Part shown: positions 58,206-64,000 of the stretch, piece after piece
Layout: the number at the start of each line of letters is the position of its first letter
Position numbering within the stretch: position 1 is the stretch's first letter
Assembly (NCBI GenBank): GCA_026419405.1
Contig: JANZZL010000021.1
Span: forward strand, 1 to 64,000
Reading direction: 5' to 3'
DNA length: 64,000 bases
Source of the DNA: Paracoccaceae bacterium
Lineage (GTDB): Bacteria > Pseudomonadota > Alphaproteobacteria > Rhodobacterales > Rhodobacteraceae
Notes under the pieces: generated by a model
Databases searched by the model: none
What the model was told of the DNA's origin: nothing
What the model saw: the letters and a program-made list of their open reading frames with translations, nothing else
Translations under genes and position numbers: made by a program

Positions 58206-59273
58206 ATGCTGCGCGCCATCTACCGGATCTCGCTCTGGCTGCGCCGCCTCGTCCTGGCCGCGCTGCTCGCGGGCGTCGTCGCCTTCGGCCCCGCGCTCTG
58301 GGTCGAGGCGACCTGCGTCGCGCGGCCCGGCGCCCCCGACGGCTTCGCCTCGGCGCTTCCGGCGGCGTCGCGGCGCGCCGAGGGGCGCACCTACAGCGGC
58401 TTCGCCCGCGCCTACGTCCAGACCGCGCACGAGGACTACGCCCGCATCCTCGAGGCGGGCGACCCGCACGACTATGCCGTGCTGCCGGCGGTGGCGGGGT
58501 TCTGGCAGGCGCTCTGCCCGCTCGCCGCGCGCGCCTCGGCGCTGGGCGAGTTCGATGCGGCGGCCCGGCGCGAGGCCTACGGGATCGGGGCGCGCTTCAC
58601 CGCCGGGATGCTCCTGCGCGCGGCCTACGAGGAAACGGTCGGACGCCTCGCGACCATGGCGCGGGGGCCCGAGCGGGCCGCGCTCGACGACGTGGTGGCG
58701 GGCCAGGCGGCGGCCCGGGCCGAGTTCCTGCGCGATCTTCCGTGGCACCAGTACAGCTACGGCGCCGATGCCGATGCACTGATCGCGGCCAATGCCGGAA
58801 CCCCGCGCGACTGGGAACGCACCGTCGCGCTCAACATCGGCTACCGCGCGCAGGCGGCGCTTGCCTGGGCGGCCCGGCGCGCGCTGCCCGGCGACGGGAT
58901 CGAGCCGCTGACGCTGCGCATGGTCGTCTCGGGCGTGGCGCCCGAGGACCTCGCGGGGGTGGAGGGCGTCACGGTGATCGGCCCCCTGGCCCAGGGCGTC
59001 GAGGTCGAGGTGCCGCGGCTTCAGGGCCTGGCCCAGGCCCTCACCGCGCTGGCCGAGACGGGGGCGGACTTCGCCGAGATCGCCGGCAACGACGACATCC
59101 TGATCGCGATCGATGCCCCGGGGGAGGCGCTGCCCGACGCGCTCTACGCCTACCCGCGCCAGGGTTCGGACAGCCGCCGCAACCTGATCGCTGCGAAGGT
59201 TCCCGAGCTCGCCGCGCGGCTGCGGGATCTTCCCGCCTCGGGCGCGACACTCGCGGCGGCGATCGGTTACTGA
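58206..59273 (+). CDS. Conserved hypothetical membrane-anchored protein, 355 aa
   Basis: The product has an N-terminal membrane helix (about 13-33; LVLAALLAGVVAFGPALWV) and a large extracytoplasmic-looking part rich in Ala. Conserved-looking sequences include YSGFARAYVQTAHEDYARIL, LPWHQYSYGADAD and ALNIGYRAQAALAWAARRAL. I know no named family; similar unknowns occur in Rhodobacterales. It lies 117 bases after xthA and before the thioredoxin gene on the same strand. Confidence 0.75.
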   Translation: MLRAIYRISLWLRRLVLAALLAGVVAFGPALWVEATCVARPGAPDGFASALPAASRRAEGRTYSGFARAYVQTAHEDYARILEAGDPHDYAVLPAVAGFWQALCPLAARASALGEFDAAARREAYGIGARFTAGMLLRAAYEETVGRLATMARGPERAALDDVVAGQAAARAEFLRDLPWHQYSYGADADALIAANAGTPRDWERTVALNIGYRAQAALAWAARRALPGDGIEPLTLRMVVSGVAPEDLAGVEGVTVIGPLAQGVEVEVPRLQGLAQALTALAETGADFAEIAGNDDILIAIDAPGEALPDALYAYPRQGSDSRRNLIAAKVPELAARLRDLPASGATLAAAIGY

Positions 59274-59367
59274 GCCGCCCCCGCCGGGCGGCAGCCTTGC
59301 AGAGCACCGGCCTTTGCTCCATCTAGGTCGGCGAAGCGCGCACGCATCCACTCCGGGGGCCCCAGAG

Positions 59368-60273
59368 ATGCTCGAATTCGGCCAGAAACCGGCGCCAGCC
59401 GCGGGCGACCTGATCAAGGACGCAACCGAAGCCACCTTCATGAAGGACGTGATCGAGGCCTCGCGCGAGGTGCCCGTGATCGTCGACTTCTGGGCGGCCT
59501 GGTGCGGCCCGTGCAAGACGCTCGGGCCGATGCTCGAGGCTGCCGTGACCGCAGCGCGCGGCAAGGTCCGCATGGTCAAGGTCGATGTCGACCGCAACCA
59601 GCGCATCGCGGCGCAGCTGCGCATCCAGTCGATCCCGACCGTCTACGCCTTCTGGCAGGGCCAGCCGGTCGACGGCTTCCAGGGCGCGATCCCGCAGTCG
59701 GAGATCCGCGCCTTCATCGACCGGCTGACTGCCCTGGCGGGCGACGGCGGGCTGGGCGAGGCCGTGGCGGCCGCCGACGCGATGCTGGCCGAGGGCGCCG
59801 CGACGGATGCCGCGCAGACCTACGCCGCCGTGCTCGCCGAGGACCCCGAACATGCCGCCGCCTATGCCGGGCTGGTGCGCGCGCACCTCGCGCTGGGCAA
59901 CGACGAGCAGGCCGAGGCGCTTCTGAATAACACCCCGGCGAGGATCGCCTCGGCGCCCGAGATCGAGGCCGCGCGCGCGCAGCTCTCGCTGATGCGGCAG
60001 GCGGCGAAGGCCGGCCCGGTCGCCGAGCTGCGGGCCGCCGTCGAGGCGAACCCGTCCGATCACCAGGCGCGCTTCGACCTTGCCACCGCGCTGCACGCGT
60101 CGGGCCGCGTCGAGGAGGCGATCGACGAGCTTCTCGAGCTCTTCCGCCGCGACCGCGACTGGAACGGCGGCGCGGCCAAGGCGCAGCTCCTCACCATCTT
60201 CGATTCGCTCAAGCCGAACGATCCCCTCGTGCAGAAGGGGCGGCGCCGGCTCTCGTCGATGATATTTGCCTGA
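59368..60273 (+). CDS. CnoX/YbbN-like thioredoxin with TPR domain
   Basis: The 301-residue protein has an N-terminal thioredoxin domain with active site FWAAWCGPCK (C46, C49) and a C-terminal TPR-like helical domain (about 135-300; AATDAAQTYAAVLAEDPEHAAAY, in parts; ALHASGRVEEAIDELLELF). This CnoX/YbbN group combines holdase and redox protection of GroEL or DnaK clients. Alphaproteobacterial members, as here, keep both cysteines. It is 27 bases before the Lon-N gene. Confidence 0.9.
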   Translation: MLEFGQKPAPAAGDLIKDATEATFMKDVIEASREVPVIVDFWAAWCGPCKTLGPMLEAAVTAARGKVRMVKVDVDRNQRIAAQLRIQSIPTVYAFWQGQPVDGFQGAIPQSEIRAFIDRLTALAGDGGLGEAVAAADAMLAEGAATDAAQTYAAVLAEDPEHAAAYAGLVRAHLALGNDEQAEALLNNTPARIASAPEIEAARAQLSLMRQAAKAGPVAELRAAVEANPSDHQARFDLATALHASGRVEEAIDELLELFRRDRDWNGGAAKAQLLTIFDSLKPNDPLVQKGRRRLSSMIFA

Positions 60274-60300
60274 CGGCCGTCTCACGCTAGGTCGTGAGAC

Positions 60301-60942
60301 ATGATCAAGGCGGCCGACCTGCCGGGCGTGATCCCGGTGTTCCCCCTTCCCGGCGCGCTGCTCCTGCCGCGGGCACGGCTTCCCCTGCATATCTTCGAGC
60401 CGCGCTACCTCGCCATGCTCGACGACACGATGAAGACCTCGCACCGGCTGATCGGCATGATCCAGCCGCGCGACGGCCGGCCCGGAGCGCCGAGGCTGCA
60501 CGCGATCGGCTGCGCCGGCCGCCTGACCGCGTTCTCGGAAACCGAGGACGGCCGCTACATGATCACGCTGTCGGGGATCTCGCGGTTCCGCGTCAGCCGC
60601 GAGGTGGAGGGCTTCACGCCCTACCGCCGCTGCGAGGTGATCTGGCGGGGGTTCGAGCGCGATCTGGGCGGCCCGGAGGAGGACCGGGAGTTCCGCCGCG
60701 CGGAATTTCTCGACCTGCTCGCGCGCTACTTCCAGGCCCAGGGCCTCGCCACCGACTGGGACAGCCTGAGGGAGGCCGAGGACGAGCTGCTGATCAATTC
60801 GCTGTCGATGCTCTGCCCCTTCCCGCCCGAGGACAAGCAGGCGCTGCTCGAGGCGCCCTCGCTTGCCACGCGGCGCGAGACGCTGGTGACGCTGATCGAG
60901 TTCGAGCTGCGCGGCGGTTCGGACGAGGAGGTGATGCAGTGA
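60301..60942 (+). CDS. Lon N-terminal (substrate-binding) domain protein
   Basis: The 213-residue protein has only the Lon-N (PUA-like) domain: [33 protein letters not shown], in parts, and [12 protein letters not shown]. There is no ATPase or protease part, so it is not Lon itself; the role of such stand-alone domains is unknown. It overlaps a Trm112-like gene by 4 nt (GTGA) and follows the CnoX-like gene by 27 bases, hinting at a protein-quality operon. Confidence 0.9.
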   Translation: MIKAADLPGVIPVFPLPGALLLPRARLPLHIFEPRYLAMLDDTMKTSHRLIGMIQPRDGRPGAPRLHAIGCAGRLTAFSETEDGRYMITLSGISRFRVSREVEGFTPYRRCEVIWRGFERDLGGPEEDREFRRAEFLDLLARYFQAQGLATDWDSLREAEDELLINSLSMLCPFPPEDKQALLEAPSLATRRETLVTLIEFELRGGSDEEVMQ

Positions 60943-61121
60943 CCGATGAGGTGAAGGTGGACCGGCGGGTGCTCGAGGCGCTCGTCTGCCCCGAGACGCA
61001 GGCGCCGCTGAGTTACGACCCCGAGCGGCAGGAACTGGTCTCGAAGGCCGCCGGCCTGGCCTATCCGATCCGCGGCGGGATCCCGGTGATGCTCGCCTCC
61101 GAGGCGCGCCGGCTCGACTGA
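60939..61121 (+). CDS. Trm112/YcaR-like small protein
   Basis: The 60-residue protein, starting with GTG, shows the Trm112 pattern: [23 protein letters not shown], in parts, [21 protein letters not shown] single cysteine remains in place of the CxxC zinc site. The family includes methyltransferase activators. Its start overlaps the Lon-N stop (GTGA). Too short to appear alone in many predictions, but its conservation is strong. Confidence 0.88.
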   Translation: MTDEVKVDRRVLEALVCPETQAPLSYDPERQELVSKAAGLAYPIRGGIPVMLASEARRLD

Positions 61122-61195
61122 GGCGGCTGCGTCCGGGGGTTGATCCCGGCCCGCCGTCGTGGCTCCATTCCGGAGAAGGCTCCGGGGAGGCCGGC

Positions 61196-61789
61196 ATGTA
61201 CAGGGTGATCGGCAGTCTGGCGAGCCGCACGTTCCGGGTGCTCTGGGCGCTCGAGGAGCTCGGGCTGCCCTACGAGCACGTCGCGGCCCTGCCGCGGTCC
61301 GACGCGGTCCTGTCGGTGAACCCGGCGGGCAAGGTTCCCGTCCTGATCGCCGAGGGCGTCCCGATCACGGATTCCACTGCCATCCTCCAGTTCCTCGCCG
61401 ACCGGCACGGCGGGCTCACCTACCCCGCCGGAACGCTCGAGCGCGCGCGGCAGGACAGCCTGACCCAGTTCCTGCTCGACGAGTTCGACGCCGCGCTCTG
61501 GATGGCCGCGCGGCACAGCTTCATCCTGCCCGAGGCGCTCCGGCAGTCGGCGATCAAGGACAGCCTGAAGTGGGAGTTCGAGCGCAGCCAGAAGACGCTG
61601 GTCGCGCGCATGGGCACGGGGCCCTTCCTGATGGGCGACCGGATGACGGTGCCCGACGTGATCCTGACCCATTGCGGCACCTGGGCGACGGTGGCCAAGT
61701 TCCCGGTGGTGGAGCCGAGGCTCAAGGACTACCTCGCCGCGATGCGCGAGCGCCCGGCCTACCGGCGCACGGCCGCGCTCGGGGCCTGA
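61196..61789 (+). CDS. Glutathione S-transferase family protein
   Basis: The 197-residue protein has an N-terminal thioredoxin-fold domain (RVIGSLASRTFRVLWALEEL, NPAGKVPVL, ITDSTAILQFLADR) and a C-terminal helical domain (MGDRMTVPDVILTHCGTWA). It probably conjugates or reduces electrophiles with glutathione; the class is uncertain. GGGGAGG lies before the ATG. It is convergent with imuB. Confidence 0.9.
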   Translation: MYRVIGSLASRTFRVLWALEELGLPYEHVAALPRSDAVLSVNPAGKVPVLIAEGVPITDSTAILQFLADRHGGLTYPAGTLERARQDSLTQFLLDEFDAALWMAARHSFILPEALRQSAIKDSLKWEFERSQKTLVARMGTGPFLMGDRMTVPDVILTHCGTWATVAKFPVVEPRLKDYLAAMRERPAYRRTAALGA

Positions 61790-61832
61790 GGGAGCGGCGG
61801 GCCGGGCCGGATCGCTCCTGGGTTCGGTGCGC

Positions 61833-63590
61833 TCAGGCGAAGACCCCGTGGCAGAACCAGCCGCCCGGCACCGCGCCGCCGTGGGCATAGAACAGCCAGA
61901 GCCGCTCGCCCCCGGTGGTCTCGACGCGCCAGTAGTCGCGCGTGCCGCTGCGCCATTCGGGCGCGTCGAGCCACCATTCGGGCGCGATCCGCTCGGGCCC
62001 CGCGGCCGAGGCGAGCGTGAGCTCCCGCCGCCGCCAGCGGAACCGCGGGGGCAGGTCGGGCCCCTCCGGCGCGGCCACAGGCTCGGGCCGGAACAGCACG
62101 AGCGGCCGCGGCCGGGGCGGTGCCGGCCAGGGCACGGGCGAAGGCGCCGACCAGGCGGCGGCCAGCACCTGCGCCGCCTTCTCGGGGATGTGGCTCTCGG
62201 CGGGGTGGAGCCGCACCACGGCGTCGAGCCCGATCCGCGCGCCGATCCGGCCGATCAGGTCGTCGAGCCCCGCGCCGGCGGCGAGCCGCCGGCCGGCCTC
62301 CTCGGCCGCCTCCAGATGGCCGCGGTGCTGCACCGGGTACACCGGTTCGGTCGCCACCGCCACGAGGCGGAGCATGTCGATGCCCTCGCCGGCGTCGATC
62401 CCGCCGAGCTTCAGCGCCAGCACCGGGCGCAGCCGGTCGGGCTCGGCCGCGGGCCGGGCGAGCCCGATCTCGACGGTCTCGACCCGCCGGTCGACCCGGT
62501 GCGCCTCGAGCCTGAGCCGCCGGGCGCCGTGCCCGCGTTCGGCGAGCCGGGCGCAGAGGCGCGGCAGCATCCGGTCGAGCGCCGCGGCCACGTCGGCCTC
62601 GAGCCCGATCGGCTCGGGCAGGGTCAGCCGGACGGCGGAGACGGGATCGGCGCGGGCGGGCGAGACCGGCTCGGGTTCGAGCCCCAGCGCCTGGTCGAGC
62701 CGACGCAGCACCTCGCGCCCGAAGCGGCGCGCGAGCGGCCCCCGCGCCGGGCCGGTCAGGTCGCCGATCCGGCGCAGGCCCACGCGGGCAAGGGCGGCGA
62801 CCGTCTCCTCCGGCAGCCGCAGGGCCGCGACGGGGAGCGGGGCGAGCGCGGCGCGGGTCTGGCCCGGCGGGGCGATGATGCCCCGCGGCACGGCGGCCGG
62901 CGCCGCGGAGGGGGGCGGGGAGGGGGGCTGTCTGCCCCCCGCCGCCTGGCGGCGGCTCCCCCCGAGGATACTTGCAGCAGGGAAGGAGACCGGGACGGGG
63001 GGGCTGGCGGTGGGCAGCGCGGCCTGCGTCCGGGGCCGGCGCGCGGCGCGGGCGCGGGTGGCGCGCGCCTCCTGGTCGATGGCATCGCCGGACCGGTGCG
63101 GGGGCGCCTCCCCGGCCCCGCCGTGGCGCGCGAGCGCCCAGGCGGCGCCTGGCGTGTCGGCGATGGCTGCCCGCAGGGTGAGGCCGAGCGCCGCGCAGTC
63201 GGCCTCGACCTCGGCCAGCAGCGCGGTCTCGCCGCCGAAGAGGTGGGCGCAGCCGGTGAGATCGGCAACCAGGCCGTCGGGCGGGGCCTCGGCCACCCAG
63301 GGGCTGAACCGGCCGGCCCAGCGGCGCAGCGCCGAGAGGAAGGCCGCCTCGGCCGCGGGCGCCGCGGGACGGGTGACGAGCGCCGGGCACATGGCGAGCG
63401 CGTCGCGGAGCGGCTGGCCGGCCCAGAGCCCCGCCGCCTCGGCGGCGGCCGAGAGCGAGGCCAGGACCTGCGCCTGCGCCACCTCGGCCACCACCGCGAA
63501 GGGGGTCTCGCCGCGGCCGCGGTCATGGCGCAGCCAGCGTTCCGCGGCGAGGCGGGGGAACCACAGCGAGAGGATCCGGCGGCCGGGCAT
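61833..63590 (-). CDS. imuB: ImuB, inactive Y-family polymerase-like SOS mutagenesis protein
   Basis: The 585-residue protein opens with RILSLWFPRLAAERWLR and has the Y-family fold without its catalytic acidic residues (PPDGLVADLTGCAHLFGGE region). In the ImuABC mutasome ImuB links DnaE2 to the sliding clamp for error-prone bypass synthesis. A low-complexity insert (about 172-240) contains, at 201-226, the translation of a REP-like element. A LexA-type box lies 19 bases before the ATG. imuA and dnaE2 are not adjacent in this window. Confidence 0.9.
   Translation of the reverse strand: MPGRRILSLWFPRLAAERWLRHDRGRGETPFAVVAEVAQAQVLASLSAAAEAAGLWAGQPLRDALAMCPALVTRPAAPAAEAAFLSALRRWAGRFSPWVAEAPPDGLVADLTGCAHLFGGETALLAEVEADCAALGLTLRAAIADTPGAAWALARHGGAGEAPPHRSGDAIDQEARATRARAARRPRTQAALPTASPPVPVSFPAASILGGSRRQAAGGRQPPSPPPSAAPAAVPRGIIAPPGQTRAALAPLPVAALRLPEETVAALARVGLRRIGDLTGPARGPLARRFGREVLRRLDQALGLEPEPVSPARADPVSAVRLTLPEPIGLEADVAAALDRMLPRLCARLAERGHGARRLRLEAHRVDRRVETVEIGLARPAAEPDRLRPVLALKLGGIDAGEGIDMLRLVAVATEPVYPVQHRGHLEAAEEAGRRLAAGAGLDDLIGRIGARIGLDAVVRLHPAESHIPEKAAQVLAAAWSAPSPVPWPAPPRPRPLVLFRPEPVAAPEGPDLPPRFRWRRRELTLASAAGPERIAPEWWLDAPEWRSGTRDYWRVETTGGERLWLFYAHGGAVPGGWFCHGVFA
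62922..62987. repeat. REP-like palindromic element inside imuB
   Basis: On the plus strand two hairpins (GGGGGCTGTCTGCCCCC and GCCGCCTGGCGGC) are followed by CCCCCCGAGGATACTTGCAG and CAGGGAAGG. This arrangement resembles the abundant intergenic elements I recall from Rhodobacterales genomes. Here it lies within coding sequence and is read in frame on the minus strand as roughly residues 201-223 of ImuB. Confidence 0.65.
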
Positions 63591-63608
63591 CGGCGGGCAG
63601 GGGCATGT

Positions 63609-63623
63609 GTTCCTGTTATGTTC
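63609..63623. promoter_or_regulatory. LexA-type SOS box (GTTC-N7-GTTC) upstream of imuB
   Basis: GTTC (63609-63612) and GTTC (63620-63623) are separated by 7 bases, the exact alphaproteobacterial LexA box. It lies 19 bases upstream of the imuB ATG, so imuB is probably repressed by LexA and induced by DNA damage. Confidence 0.85.
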
Positions 63624-63684
63624 CGATTACCCGCAAGCCGGGGCGGAGTCGAGTCCGCCACCGCCCTGCCCGGCGGGCGCGCCG

Positions 63685-64000
63685 TCAGAGGAAGGCGCGC
63701 ACGTCCGTGAGCCGGCCGGTCACCCCGGCCGCCGCGGCCATCGCGGGGCTCATCAGGTGGGTGCGGCCGCCGCGGCCCATGCGGCCCTCGAAGTTGCGGT
63801 TCGAGGTCGCCGCGCAGCGCTCGCCGGGGGCGAGCTGGTCGGGGTTCATGCCCAGGCACATCGAGCAGCCCGCCAGCCGCCATTCGAAGCCCGCGTCGAT
63901 GAAGATCTGGGCCAGCCCCTCCTCCTCGGCCTGCAGCCGGACGAGGCCCGAGCCGGGCACCACCATGCCGCGCACCCCCGGCGCGAGCCTGCGGCCCTTG
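63685..64000 (-). CDS. leuC: 3-isopropylmalate dehydratase large subunit, C-terminal end (partial)
   Basis: The minus-strand frame is open to the window edge and encodes about the last 105 residues of an aconitase-family protein: [16 protein letters not shown], the [4Fe-4S] ligands in [13 protein letters not shown], and [22 protein letters not shown]. LeuC with LeuD isomerises 2-isopropylmalate in leucine synthesis. The missing upstream part lies beyond base 64000. Its stop (63685) is 94 bases from imuB's start. Confidence 0.95.
   Translation of the reverse strand, partial: KGRRLAPGVRGMVVPGSGLVRLQAEEEGLAQIFIDAGFEWRLAGCSMCLGMNPDQLAPGERCAATSNRNFEGRMGRGGRTHLMSPAMAAAAGVTGRLTDVRAFL

Overview
The window is a high-GC bacterial chromosome segment. 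The first ~214 bases, on the minus strand, are the 5' end of a 16S rRNA gene whose sequence is typical of Rhodobacteraceae/Paracoccaceae (Alphaproteobacteria, Rhodobacter-like). Gene content agrees: an ethylmalonyl-CoA pathway pair (malyl-CoA thioesterase and mesaconyl-CoA hydratase) flanks NnrU-like and DUF1737 genes just before sdhCDA, an order I recall from Rhodobacter sphaeroides, and the alphaproteobacterial leuS-lptE-holA block is present. No phage, transposase, plasmid or CRISPR signature was seen. This is mostly housekeeping chromosome with small accessory insertions.

Layout. 0-3.3 kb: rrn 5' end with promoter, leader and boxA-like site, the msrPQ periplasmic methionine sulfoxide repair pair, and a secreted fasciclin protein. 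3.3-10 kb: peptide deformylase, a MalY/PatB C-S lyase coupled to an L,D-transpeptidase-fold protein, cobL, a glutathionyl-hydroquinone reductase and a lytic transglycosylase. 9.7-13.8 kb (minus): two tandem CPBP membrane proteases, then accD and folC. 13.9-17.3 kb: ilvD and three small Rhodobacterales-type unknowns. 17.5-27.2 kb: mcl2, NnrU-like, DUF1737, mch, sdhC, sdhD, sdhA, a methyltransferase-glycosyltransferase fusion with a frameshift at an eight-C run, a GT61-like glycosyltransferase, a small lipoprotein and sdhB. 27.3-32.8 kb: thiolase, acyl-CoA dehydrogenase, NDP-forming acyl-CoA synthetase and CaiD, a likely carnitine or related acyl-CoA catabolic set. 32.8-42.8 kb: methyltransferase, SDH_sah protease-fold protein, SDR, lolA, ftsK, DapC-like aminotransferase, amidase and a UbiH-family hydroxylase. 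42.8-48.6 kb: holA, lptE, leuS, a Ca2+/Na+ antiporter and a DUF3576 lipoprotein. 48.9-54.5 kb: porin, TPR-sulfotransferase, YggS, amylosucrase and an L,D-transpeptidase-fold protein. 54.5-61.8 kb: RibD-C/DHFR-like protein, ribA, an OmpR-family regulator resembling CenR, exonuclease III, an unknown membrane protein, CnoX-like thioredoxin, Lon-N protein, Trm112-like protein and a GST. 61.8-64 kb: imuB under a LexA-type box and the 3' end of leuC.

How the genes work together. The central region joins acetyl-CoA assimilation (mcl2, mch) to the TCA cycle (sdh), since the ethylmalonyl-CoA pathway yields glyoxylate/malate and succinyl-CoA. The adjacent thiolase, dehydrogenase, ligase and hydratase genes feed acyl-CoA into the same pool. 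Envelope genes (lolA, lptE, porin, L,D-transpeptidases, lytic transglycosylase, a CenR-like regulator) recur along the window.

The observations most worth checking are: the surface-glycan-type genes, one with a poly-C frameshift, inside the sdh operon; a REP-like palindromic element translated in frame inside imuB; imuB standing alone with its own LexA box; twin GTGATCAC sites 21 bp apart before sdhC; and the tandem CPBP pair with one diverged copy. I did not find a clearly new multi-gene defence or mobile system.
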